DNA of 6,454 nt from an uncultured Collinsella sp. (lineage in GTDB: Bacteria > Actinomycetota > Coriobacteriia > Coriobacteriales > Coriobacteriaceae), in NCBI GenBank assembly GCA_900544755.1, contig UQWQ01000103.1, positions 1-6,454 of the forward strand, written 5' to 3'. The notes under the pieces are model-generated. The model was given only the letters and a program-made list of their open reading frames with translations. It ran no database searches and was not told the DNA's origin. The translations under genes were made by a program, and so were the position numbers. Shown here in pieces: positions 1 through 6,148 of the stretch. Positions within the stretch are counted from its first letter, which is position 1. Every line of letters starts with the position of its first letter.

Positions 1-448
1 CCTCGTAGGCAGCAGGAATGGCGGTCTCAAACGTGTCGATCGGCAGAATCTGGCCAATTACACCCGTGGAGGCAACCAGAATCTGCTGAGGCTCGCAGCC
101 GATGACCTGCGATGCGATGCTGCACGTCTCGCGCGCGCATGCAAGGCCGGTCTCACCCGTGGCGGCGTTGGCATTGCCAGAGTTGACCGAAATGCCGGCG
201 ATGATACCGTACCCCTTGTCGGTACCGCCCAGGTTGGCACGGCTCACCTGCACGGGCGCCGCGCAAAAGCGATTGGTGGTAAACACGCCAGCACCGGGAC
301 AGGGTTTATCGGGCACGACGAGCGCGTAATCCAGACGCTCGGGGTTCTTGCGGAACCCAGCGTGGATGCCTGCAGCCTTAAAACCAGCCGCAGCCGTAAC
401 GCCACCCTCGACGGCGCGAATCTTGATATCAAACAGCTCGGTATTCAT
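1..448 (-). CDS. argJ: ArgJ, glutamate N-acetyltransferase / ornithine acetyltransferase, 3' end cut off by the window
   Basis: ArgJ moves the acetyl group from N-acetylornithine to glutamate, releasing ornithine and regenerating acetylglutamate; some versions also use acetyl-CoA. It is cytoplasmic. I translated 149 codons from the ATG at 448-446, and the frame stays open to the window edge. Family blocks seen are the N-terminal EGGVTAAAGFKAAGIHAG (residues 14-31), GVFTTN (54-59), NSGNANAATG (89-98) and VASTGVIGQ (125-133) followed by LP. The family's autocleavage site, whose Thr becomes the nucleophile, normally lies a few tens of residues further on, so it is outside the window and activity cannot be judged. 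The start is supported by AAGGAG 11 nt upstream. It follows argC by 134 nt on the same strand, the usual argC-argJ order. I am confident of the family. Whether it is mono- or bifunctional cannot be told. Confidence 0.93.
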   Translation of the reverse strand, partial: MNTELFDIKIRAVEGGVTAAAGFKAAGIHAGFRKNPERLDYALVVPDKPCPGAGVFTTNRFCAAPVQVSRANLGGTDKGYGIIAGISVNSGNANAATGETGLACARETCSIASQVIGCEPQQILVASTGVIGQILPIDTFETAIPAAYE

Positions 449-582
449 CGTCTTTATGACTCCTTATGTCAAACAAAAAACGGACATCGGTTGGTGCGCC
501 ATGCCAGTCGTGATCATGAGACCAGCTTAAGAGTGGCGCCCCACTCGATGCCCGACTACCAAATCGTTAACAATCGAATGTG
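449..582 (-). other. argC-argJ intergenic gap with a small hairpin
   Basis: This 134-nt spacer between the argC stop and the argJ start holds no ORF I believe. It contains a perfect 6-bp inverted repeat, GAGTGG-CGCC-CCACTC on the plus strand (531-546). On the minus strand a run of six T lies further down (473-480 area), then the argJ ribosome-binding site AAGGAG. The hairpin is followed by TTAAGC on the minus strand rather than a T-tract, so it is not a standard terminator. It could be an mRNA-stability or attenuation element, or chance. Confidence 0.35.
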
Positions 583-1653
583 CTACACCGGGCACGCCAC
601 TGTGGGCAAGCCTCGTCGCTCGTCAAAGCCAAAGACGATATTGGCGCACTGGACTGCTTGGCCCGCAGCGCCCTTGCACAGATTGTCGATGGCGCCCGTC
701 GCCACCAGCACGCCCGCGCGCTTGTTGAGCGCGAGGCCGATCTGGGCGGCGTTGGTGCCGACGACCGAAGCCGTCTTGGGCTGCTGACCGGCATCGAGTA
801 CGCGTACGAAGGTGCGACCGGCGTAGAACTGCTTGTAATGGTCGACAACGTCCTCAAGGGTCAAGGTATCGATAGCCTGCGGCGTAAGCGGCAGCGTCAC
901 CGTGGAGAGCAGACCACGCTTGAGCGGTGCCAGGTGCGGGGTAAAGACGACGCGATCGGTCAGGCCAAGGATTTGCTCAATCTCGGGCGTGTGGCGATGC
1001 TTGCCCACGCCGTAGGCCTCCAAGTTCTCGTCGGCGCTGCAAAAATGGGTGCGGGCGTTGCAGGACTTACCGGCGCCCGTCACGCCGCTAATGGCATCGA
1101 CAATCACGGGACCGTTCTCGGCCACCCAGCCGACGCGCACGGCGGGCGCGGCGGCAAGGCTCGTTGCGGTGGGATAGCAACCGGCGCAGGCGACCAGCAC
1201 GGGTTTGCCGTCGGCATGGTCGGATGCGGCGGTCTCCAAGTCTTGGCAGAACAGCTCGGGCAGACCGAAGGCACGGGTCTTGAGCAGCTCGGGGCTCGTA
1301 TGCTCGGCGGCATACCATGTCTCAAAGACGGACGCGTCGTTCAGACGGTAGTCGGCCGAAAGATCAAAGCAGGAGACGCCCGATGCAAGCAGCGCGGGCA
1401 CCTGTGCCATGGCAGCCGTGTGCGGCACGGCAAGAAAAACCGCATCGCAGCTCTTGAGCTCGGGGGCGTCATGCGTGGTGAAAACCAGATCGCTCACACC
1501 AGCAAAGCTCGGATACACCGCGGACAGCGGCTGGCCGGCATCGGCGTTGGACGTAATGGCAACAAGTTCAAACTCGGGATGACCGAGGACGAGGCGAATG
1601 AGCTCGGCTCCGGCATATCCAGCCGCGCCGACGATTCCAACCTTCAAAGACAT
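583..1653 (-). CDS. argC: ArgC, N-acetyl-gamma-glutamyl-phosphate reductase
   Basis: ArgC reduces N-acetylglutamyl 5-phosphate with NADPH to N-acetylglutamate 5-semialdehyde, the third step of the acetylated arginine pathway, in the cytoplasm. The 356-residue length is normal for the family. The Rossmann NADP site GAAGYAGAEL is at residues 9-18. The catalytic Cys is Cys159 in CAGCYPTA. The family motif HRHTPEI is at 219-225, PHLAPLKRGLLSTV at 239-252, and the C-terminal DNLCKGAAGQAVQ at 323-335. The start is well supported: AAGGAG lies 6 nt before the ATG and the Rossmann motif begins at residue 5 or so. The residues before the catalytic Cys read CAGC where the textbook motif is NPGC, creating a CxxC (156-159). 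The gene is first in the arg cluster, with argJ downstream and ARG-box-like sites upstream. Identity is secure. Confidence 0.97.
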   Translation of the reverse strand: MSLKVGIVGAAGYAGAELIRLVLGHPEFELVAITSNADAGQPLSAVYPSFAGVSDLVFTTHDAPELKSCDAVFLAVPHTAAMAQVPALLASGVSCFDLSADYRLNDASVFETWYAAEHTSPELLKTRAFGLPELFCQDLETAASDHADGKPVLVACAGCYPTATSLAAAPAVRVGWVAENGPVIVDAISGVTGAGKSCNARTHFCSADENLEAYGVGKHRHTPEIEQILGLTDRVVFTPHLAPLKRGLLSTVTLPLTPQAIDTLTLEDVVDHYKQFYAGRTFVRVLDAGQQPKTASVVGTNAAQIGLALNKRAGVLVATGAIDNLCKGAAGQAVQCANIVFGFDERRGLPTVACPV

Positions 1654-1722
1654 ACCAGACTCCTTGTCTGCGATTTATGCACCGATGCGCATTTCGCAGC
1701 GGTCGTTATGAAGTGGGTTGAA

Positions 1723-1731
1723 ACTTTAGCA
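1723..1731 (-). promoter_or_regulatory. Candidate extended -10 promoter for argC
   Basis: On the minus strand the sequence TGCTAAAGT matches an extended -10 (TGn followed by a TATAAT-like hexamer, 4 of 6). Transcription would start near 1716, giving a leader of about 60 nt before argC. No convincing -35 sits at 16-18 nt, which is acceptable for extended -10 promoters. The ARG-box-like pair lies immediately upstream, where a bound repressor would cover the -35 region. The riboflavin operon has a similar TGCTACACT, which mildly supports the call. Confidence 0.35.
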
Positions 1732-1737
1732 CCAAAA

Positions 1738-1776
1738 GATGCATGATTACGTAAATGGCTTGCATATTCATGCATT
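1738..1776. promoter_or_regulatory. Tandem ARG-box-like operators (ArgR binding) upstream of argC
   Basis: The right-hand site has a perfect 5-bp inverted repeat with a 4-bp spacer, TGCAT-ATTC-ATGCA (1761-1774). This is the core geometry of an ARG box and resembles both the Bacillus (CATGAATA...) and Streptomyces (ATGCATG...) forms. The left-hand site starts with the same TGCAT exactly 21 bp away (1740-1744) but has a degenerate second half (ACGTA, 1749-1753). A 21-bp period equals two 18-bp boxes separated by 3 bp, the known arrangement for ArgR hexamers. The position, 85-123 nt before argC, fits arginine-dependent repression. An ArgR gene is not in the window, so the regulator is inferred. 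Confidence 0.6.
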
Positions 1777-1819
1777 GAAACATTCCCGACACATTCGCTT
1801 GAAGGAATTGACAAATGGA

Positions 1820-1873
1820 GCGGGCCCCGTATTGACCGGCGCTCCTAACGGCGCCGGGCAATACGGGGCCCGC
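1820..1873 (-). terminator. Long hairpin, probable terminator of the riboflavin-uptake operon
   Basis: A perfect 15-bp stem (1820-1834 paired with 1859-1873, GCGGGCCCCGTATTG and its complement) is followed after one A/G mismatch by a 7-bp stem (1836-1842 with 1851-1857) and an 8-nt loop. It begins 37 nt after the stop of the last flavoprotein-like gene. On the minus strand it is followed by TCCATTTGTCAATT, only moderately T-rich, so it is an imperfect intrinsic terminator. On the plus strand what follows is not T-rich at all. It separates the riboflavin operon from the arg promoter region. An mRNA 3'-end stabiliser is an alternative. Confidence 0.65.
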
Positions 1874-1910
1874 CCATGCGAAAACCAAGTTGTTAGGATG
1901 AGCCAGCTGG

Positions 1911-2321
1911 CTAGAGCTCGACCGGCACCCATTCGTCGTGATTGCAGATAAAAGCCTCGGGATCCTCGACGCTAAAGAAGACGAGCGTGGGGTCGTTAGG
2001 CCCCTCATAGTGCTCGCCCAGGTGCTCTAGATGCTTCCACCCGGCTTCGCGCATTTCGCCTAAAGCCCGGTCATCCAAGCCGGCACGCCCGCGCAAGATA
2101 AGCCAGCCATGGCCCGGCCACCAACTCGTGGCCTCAAAGCGCTGGTTTTGCAGCAGCTCTTGCCACACATCTTTGGTGCGCGCTGTTACAAACCACAGCT
2201 TGCCATCCTGGATCTGCGCAAACGAAAACGGACGCACATGAGGCTGTCCGTCAACGCTCGTCGCCAAATACCATGCCGGCACCGACGTCAGATACTCCAA
2301 CACCGTATTCAATCCGTCCAT
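1911..2321 (-). CDS. Small PNPOx-like split-barrel protein (putative FMN binder), copy 2
   Basis: This 136-residue protein belongs to the pyridoxamine 5'-phosphate oxidase-like split-barrel group, whose members usually bind FMN (sometimes F420 or heme) as dimers in the cytoplasm. Visible family features are PAWYLAT (15-21), VRPFSFA (29-35), DGKLWFVTA (39-47), a KDVWQEL helix (50-56) and a late FFSV strand (115-118). It has no signal peptide or membrane segment. The start is supported by AGGAGG 4 nt before the ATG. It shares the same block order with the gene just upstream, so the two look like tandem duplicates that have diverged. Its substrate is unknown, and PdxH itself is unlikely because the protein is much shorter than that enzyme. 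Its place behind an FMN-riboswitch transporter operon makes FMN a reasonable cofactor guess. Confidence 0.8.
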   Translation of the reverse strand: MDGLNTVLEYLTSVPAWYLATSVDGQPHVRPFSFAQIQDGKLWFVTARTKDVWQELLQNQRFEATSWWPGHGWLILRGRAGLDDRALGEMREAGWKHLEHLGEHYEGPNDPTLVFFSVEDPEAFICNHDEWVPVEL

Positions 2322-2372
2322 GTGTCCTCCTGGCGCTAGCTAATTCGGAACGGGTAGTTAATTTGAGACGCG

Positions 2373-2819
2373 CTAGAGCTCCAGGCGCTCCTCGCTGCCG
2401 TCGATATCACAGAAGCGCGCGGCAATGTTGCGGACCGAAAAGAAAGCAAGGCGGCCGTCGTTGGCACTCTCGTGTTCCTCGCCGATGCCCACCATGTGCT
2501 TAAAACCCGCTTGACGCACCTTGTCGCTCGCAACCGCGTCGTCCTCAAGTGCGGCCTCGCCGGTCAACACGATCCAACATTCCCCCGGCTTCCAGCCCGA
2601 GAGCTCAAACTTGGGATTCGCACTCAGCTCCGCCCACACATCCTTGTCGCGCGACGTGCAAAACCACAGCTTACCGTCATCGACCATGGCAAACGAAAAC
2701 GGCCTCACGCGAGGCTGATGCCCGTCGGTCACATCGGTCGTGGCCAGATACCACGCCGGAATGCGCCTGAGATACGAACAGGCGCGCTCAAGCTGAGCCG
2801 TGCGGTCGTTGTCGGTCAT
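2373..2819 (-). CDS. Small PNPOx-like split-barrel protein (putative FMN binder), copy 1
   Basis: This 148-residue protein is a paralogue of the next gene. It shows PAWYLAT (21-27), RVRPFSFA (37-44), DGKLWFCTSRDKDVWAEL (48-65) and AFFSV (125-129). This is the pattern of the pyridoxamine 5'-phosphate oxidase-like split-barrel fold, in which the VRPF strand usually contributes to flavin contacts. Compared with its neighbour it has about six extra N-terminal residues, an insertion after PAWYLAT, and a tail ending EERLEL versus VPVEL. The start is supported by AAAGGGG 5 nt upstream of the ATG. It begins 30 nt after ecfT, so it is probably cotranscribed with the riboflavin transporter. A general flavin reductase, a nitroreductase-like role or a flavin-storage role cannot be distinguished from sequence alone. 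Confidence 0.82.
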   Translation of the reverse strand: MTDNDRTAQLERACSYLRRIPAWYLATTDVTDGHQPRVRPFSFAMVDDGKLWFCTSRDKDVWAELSANPKFELSGWKPGECWIVLTGEAALEDDAVASDKVRQAGFKHMVGIGEEHESANDGRLAFFSVRNIAARFCDIDGSEERLEL

Positions 2820-2849
2820 AGGGGCCCCTTTCTTGCGCTCGAATCGCGC

Positions 2850-3650
2850 CTAAACAAGTTGAAGGTTGACGACGATGACACACGCAAGCAGCAGCATCGT
2901 CACAACCGCAGCCAGCGCATCCCCGCGGCGAAATGCAAGTGCATGCAGACGCGTGCGGCCCTGCTCGCCGTGATAGCAGCGTGCATCCATGGCGGCAGAC
3001 AACGTCTCGGCATGACGGAACACGCCCGTGAACAGTGGAATCGCCACACTGCCGAGCATACGCACGCCGCCGAGCGGGCCACCCGTTACGCGTGCGCCGC
3101 GGCTTGCCTGCGCGTCCGCCGTCTGCTTCATCTCGGTGGCAAACTGCGGCATAAAGCGCAACGCGATGCCCATGATCATGCCGAGCTCATGCGCAGGGAG
3201 CCCCACGCGCGCAAACGGTGCGAGCAGGCGCTCAAAGCCCGCGGTGAGGTCGAGCGTAGGCGTGGTGAGCGTAATGGCGCTCATGCCGGCCATCATCAAG
3301 GTCAGGCGGCACGCCATAAAGACGGCGGAATGCAGCGAGCCCTCGCTTATCTGCAAAAAGCCGAGCTGCCACAGGATGCGCCCACTCTGATCGGTAAACA
3401 AGTTGAGCACCGCGACCACGACGACGATTGCCAGCAGCGGCGCCATCGACGACAGAACGCGACGAGCCGGCACCCGGGACACGGCATAGATCAGCACGAC
3501 GAAAATTGCGACAGGAGCCAGTCCGCGGAAGCCGCCGACGGTCAGCGTCGTGATTAAAAACACAAAGCCCAGGAGCAGCTTGGTGCGCGGATCCAGGCGA
3601 TGGATCGCACTATCGCTCGGATAGTAGCTGCCAAACGAAAACGCCTCCAT
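2850..3650 (-). CDS. ecfT: EcfT, transmembrane coupling subunit of the ECF transporter
   Basis: EcfT is the membrane scaffold that links the substrate-binding S component to the two ATPases and passes on their movements. The 266-residue length is usual. Hydrophobic stretches lie at about residues 24-40, 44-58, 66-85, 108-130 and 244-262. Between the membrane parts is a cytoplasmic helical region carrying the two coupling motifs: ASRGA (182-186, Arg-Gly) and AMDARCYHG (220-228, Arg224). These insert into grooves of the ATPases. The start overlaps the stop of ecfA by 1 nt (TAATG) and has AGGAGG 7 nt upstream, so translation is likely coupled to ecfA. With ribU and ecfA this completes a four-domain transporter encoded in one operon. 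Confidence 0.94.
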   Translation of the reverse strand: MEAFSFGSYYPSDSAIHRLDPRTKLLLGFVFLITTLTVGGFRGLAPVAIFVVLIYAVSRVPARRVLSSMAPLLAIVVVVAVLNLFTDQSGRILWQLGFLQISEGSLHSAVFMACRLTLMMAGMSAITLTTPTLDLTAGFERLLAPFARVGLPAHELGMIMGIALRFMPQFATEMKQTADAQASRGARVTGGPLGGVRMLGSVAIPLFTGVFRHAETLSAAMDARCYHGEQGRTRLHALAFRRGDALAAVVTMLLLACVIVVNLQLV

Positions 3651-5551
3651 TAGCAGCCCTCCTCTCGCGCGACCGTCTTGGATTTAGCAATGTCCGCGAC
3701 GTTAGAAGGACCGTCCGAGCGACCGATTAGCAGGTCCACCAACTCGTCTGCCAGCGACTCAACCGTATAGAGCCCGCAACGCAGCGGCACGCCCGCCTCC
3801 GCGAGCGCCAACGCCATGCGCTGGGCAGCAGGTACGCCCAAGCCGATCGACTTGAGCTCATCGGCATGTGCAAACACCTGCGCGGGGGTTCCCTCTGCAA
3901 ACACCGCACCTTCGTTCATCACGACGATGCGGTCGCAGCAATTGGCCAGGTCATCCATACTGTGTGAGACCATGACGACGGTCAGGCCCCCATGGTGAAG
4001 TCGATCGATGAGCTCCAGGAAATCACTGCGCGCCGCCGGATCGAGCCCCGCCATGGGCTCATCGAGTACCAGGACCTCGGGCTCCATGGCAAGCACGCCA
4101 GCAAACGCCACGCGCCGCTGTTGGCCACCCGAAAGCTCAAAGGGACTCTTGTCGCCCACCGTGGCCAAGTCGAGGCCCACGCGCGCGAGCGATGACTCAA
4201 CGCGGCGCGCGACCTCGGCCTGCGACAAGCCAAGGTTGTGCGGGCCAAACGCCACGTCCTGCGTCACGGTTTCGGCAAACAGCTGACGCTCGGGATATTG
4301 AAACACCACGCCGACCTTGGCCTTAACCGCGGCGGCGTCTTTCTTGTTTGACAGATCGAGCCCCAGCGCGCGGACGAATCCCTCCTGGGGGCGAATCAAA
4401 CCGTTGAGATGCTGGACCAGCGTCGACTTACCCGAACCGGTATGACCTGCTAAGCCCAGGAACTCGCCGCGACGCACCGTCAGCGATACATCGCGCAGCG
4501 CCCACGGGCTGCTGGGGTCGTTTCCCCAGAGGGCCTGTTTGTTCGATGTGCCCTCGGCGGCTGAGCGCTTGTGCCAACGGCGACGCTCACGGGCGCTCAG
4601 CGAGTAACTATGCGAGAGGTGCGAAATCTCGATGACAGGCTCCGACGCGGCGGTCCCATCGGTTGCAGAGGAGGCGTTGTCGAGCACACGAGAATCGGGT
4701 GCAGAAGGCCGCTCTGCGGCGTCTTCCCCACTCCAGTCGGCATATGCCTGCGCAATCTCGGCGACCATATCCGCCTCGCGCACCTGCGCATGAACGGGCA
4801 CGCCCTTCGCACGAAGTGCCATGCCCAAGCAGCACGACGCCGGCATATCCAGGTTGAGCTCCACGAGCCCATCTGCCCGCGTCAGAATCTCCTCGGGCGT
4901 ACCGAGCATGGCAACGCGCCCCGCCCGAAACACCGCGACACGATCGGCCTCGGCGGCCTCTTCCATAAAGTGCGTAATCATCACGATGGTCATGCCGCGA
5001 TCGTGCAACGCGCGGCACGCTTTCATAAGGCCCTTGCGTCCGCGCGGATCGAGCATCGAGGAGGCCTCGTCCAAGATAAGCACGCGCGGCTCCATGGCAA
5101 GTACGCCGGCGAGCGCCACGCGCTGCTTTTGGCCACCCGAGAGCGCGTGGGTCTCGTGGCGCTCAAAGCCCACCAGGCCCACGCCCTTCAGCGCCTCGCG
5201 TACGCGCTGCGCAATTTGCGCCGATGGCACGCCAAGGTTTTCGGGACCGAACGCAACGTCATCTTCGACAAGCGTTGCCACCAGCTGGTCGTCGGGATTC
5301 TGGAACACCATGCCTGCGGTCGAACGAATGTCGTAGACCAGCTCGGGATCGGACGCATCCATACCGTTGATACGTACCGTGCCCGCATCGGGCTGCAGCA
5401 GCGCATTCAGATGCTTGGCAAACGTCGACTTGCCCGACCCATTGCCACCGAGGATGCAGAAAAACTCCCCGTCCTCGATGTTCAGATCGACACCGTCGAG
5501 TGCCGACACGGCACCGTCATAGCTAAAGGAAACGCCCCGACACTCAATCAT
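3650..5551 (-). CDS. ecfA: Fused EcfA1-EcfA2, energy-coupling factor ATPase with two ABC domains
   Basis: This 633-residue protein carries both ATPase halves that power vitamin uptake at the cytoplasmic face. Domain 1 has Walker A GGNGSGKST (35-43), Q-loop Gln84 in FQNPDDQ, signature LSGGQ (137-141), Walker B ending Asp161-Glu162 in LDEASSMLDP, and switch His194. Domain 2 has GHTGSGKST (369-377), Gln418 in FQYPERQ, LSGGQ (473-477), Asp497-Glu498 in LDEPMAGLDP, and His530. Both sites therefore look catalytically complete. FQNP/SSMLDP is typical of EcfA1, and FQYPE-QLF/AGLDP of EcfA2. Each domain ends in a similar helical tail (about 230-275 and 562-610). The linker, about 276-304, is Ala/Ser/Asp-rich, and domain 2 carries a basic insertion at about 318-345. 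Most characterised systems encode A1 and A2 separately. The start overlaps ribU by 4 nt (ATGA), with AAAGGA 5 nt upstream. Confidence 0.95.
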   Translation of the reverse strand: MIECRGVSFSYDGAVSALDGVDLNIEDGEFFCILGGNGSGKSTFAKHLNALLQPDAGTVRINGMDASDPELVYDIRSTAGMVFQNPDDQLVATLVEDDVAFGPENLGVPSAQIAQRVREALKGVGLVGFERHETHALSGGQKQRVALAGVLAMEPRVLILDEASSMLDPRGRKGLMKACRALHDRGMTIVMITHFMEEAAEADRVAVFRAGRVAMLGTPEEILTRADGLVELNLDMPASCCLGMALRAKGVPVHAQVREADMVAEIAQAYADWSGEDAAERPSAPDSRVLDNASSATDGTAASEPVIEISHLSHSYSLSARERRRWHKRSAAEGTSNKQALWGNDPSSPWALRDVSLTVRRGEFLGLAGHTGSGKSTLVQHLNGLIRPQEGFVRALGLDLSNKKDAAAVKAKVGVVFQYPERQLFAETVTQDVAFGPHNLGLSQAEVARRVESSLARVGLDLATVGDKSPFELSGGQQRRVAFAGVLAMEPEVLVLDEPMAGLDPAARSDFLELIDRLHHGGLTVVMVSHSMDDLANCCDRIVVMNEGAVFAEGTPAQVFAHADELKSIGLGVPAAQRMALALAEAGVPLRCGLYTVESLADELVDLLIGRSDGPSNVADIAKSKTVAREEGC

Positions 5552-6138
5552 GCGCGTCCTTTGACCTGGTCCTTCTTGGGCGTGATGAGATTAGAGACCG
5601 CCTTGTACACCGCCAACGTCAACACCGAGTTGAGCACGGTCTTGATGAGGTTGAACGGCAGCACGGCAGGAATCATGAGCGGGGCGATCACATCGACCGA
5701 GCCATACCAGAACCATACGCCAATGGTAAGGTTAGCGACCATAGACAGCGCCGTAGCGGCAATGACACCGAACACTAGGCCAATCACGGCACCCTTATAG
5801 GTATGCATCTTCTGGTACACGATAGCCGCGGGCAGAATGTAGCCCAGCGTAGCCACCAAGTTCATAAGTGCGCCGACCCAATCGCCCGTGGTAAGCGCAT
5901 GGATAACAATCGCCATAGCGGCAACAGCAGTACCGGCGCCAGGACCATACGCAAAACCGCACACCATCGCCGGCACCAGCGACGGGTCATACGTCAAAAA
6001 CGGCGCCGAAGGAAGGATGGGTAGCTGCACATACATAAACAACGCGCCCAAGGCACACATCAGCGCCATGGTAACGAGCTGTTTGGTGCTCCACCTATTC
6101 GTGTTCTCAAAATGGATATGCTGCGACTGTTCAGACAT
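5548..6138 (-). CDS. ribU: RibU-type riboflavin-binding S component of an ECF transporter
   Basis: This 196-residue membrane protein binds the vitamin and delivers it through the ECF module. About six hydrophobic segments are visible (roughly 20-40, 53-67, 68-84, 90-108, 115-137, 152-182). The first carries an AxxxA motif (Ala25, Ala29), used by S components to dock on EcfT. The block LTYDPSLVPAMVCGFAYGPG (48-67) and the late KTVLNSVLTLAVYKAV match the RibU pattern. An FMN riboswitch directly upstream strongly supports riboflavin as substrate. I place the start at 6138: AGGTGA lies 4 nt upstream. An in-frame ATG at 6159 would add seven residues, but it is the conserved GGATGAAAG of the riboswitch and has no ribosome-binding site. 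The gene overlaps ecfA by 4 nt. S components for other vitamins are the only real alternative. Confidence 0.93.
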   Translation of the reverse strand: MSEQSQHIHFENTNRWSTKQLVTMALMCALGALFMYVQLPILPSAPFLTYDPSLVPAMVCGFAYGPGAGTAVAAMAIVIHALTTGDWVGALMNLVATLGYILPAAIVYQKMHTYKGAVIGLVFGVIAATALSMVANLTIGVWFWYGSVDVIAPLMIPAVLPFNLIKTVLNSVLTLAVYKAVSNLITPKKDQVKGRA

Positions 6139-6142
6139 AAGA

Positions 6143-6148
6143 TCACCT
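6143..6148 (-). promoter_or_regulatory. ribU ribosome-binding site, overlapping riboswitch P1
   Basis: AGGTGA on the minus strand sits 4 nt before the ribU ATG at 6138. Its first two bases (6148-6147) belong to the 3' strand of riboswitch helix P1 (GAGGCAG, 6153-6147). It decides the start in favour of 6138 over 6159 and suggests that FMN binding could hide the site from ribosomes. Confidence 0.65.

Noticed and set aside
467..472. TTGACA on the minus strand just before argJ, as a -35 box for an internal promoter
   Set aside because: A -10 at 16-18 nt would fall at the argJ start codon, where the sequence is GATGAA and a transcript would lack the ribosome-binding site.
1654..1722. Arginine leader peptide or attenuator before argC
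   Set aside because: No short frame with clustered Arg codons and no terminator/antiterminator pair is visible in the leader.
580..1746. Long 388-codon plus-strand open frame over argC
   Set aside because: It is the complement of argC in a GC-rich genome. The minus-strand product has all ArgC motifs, and the plus frame gives a low-complexity, Gly/Arg/His-rich product with no recognisable domain.
1718..1747. Plus-strand TTGAAA with CATGAT 18 nt later as a promoter
   Set aside because: No plus-strand gene follows, and the region is better explained by ARG-box-like sites and the argC leader.
2472..3557. 361-codon plus-strand open frame across ecfT and the flavoprotein-like gene
   Set aside because: It spans two convincing minus-strand genes and encodes an Arg/His-rich sequence without domains. 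It is a shadow frame.
4571..5800. 409-codon plus-strand open frame opposite ecfA and ribU
   Set aside because: It lies antisense to clear ABC and RibU motifs, crosses the boundary between the two genes, and has no recognisable features.
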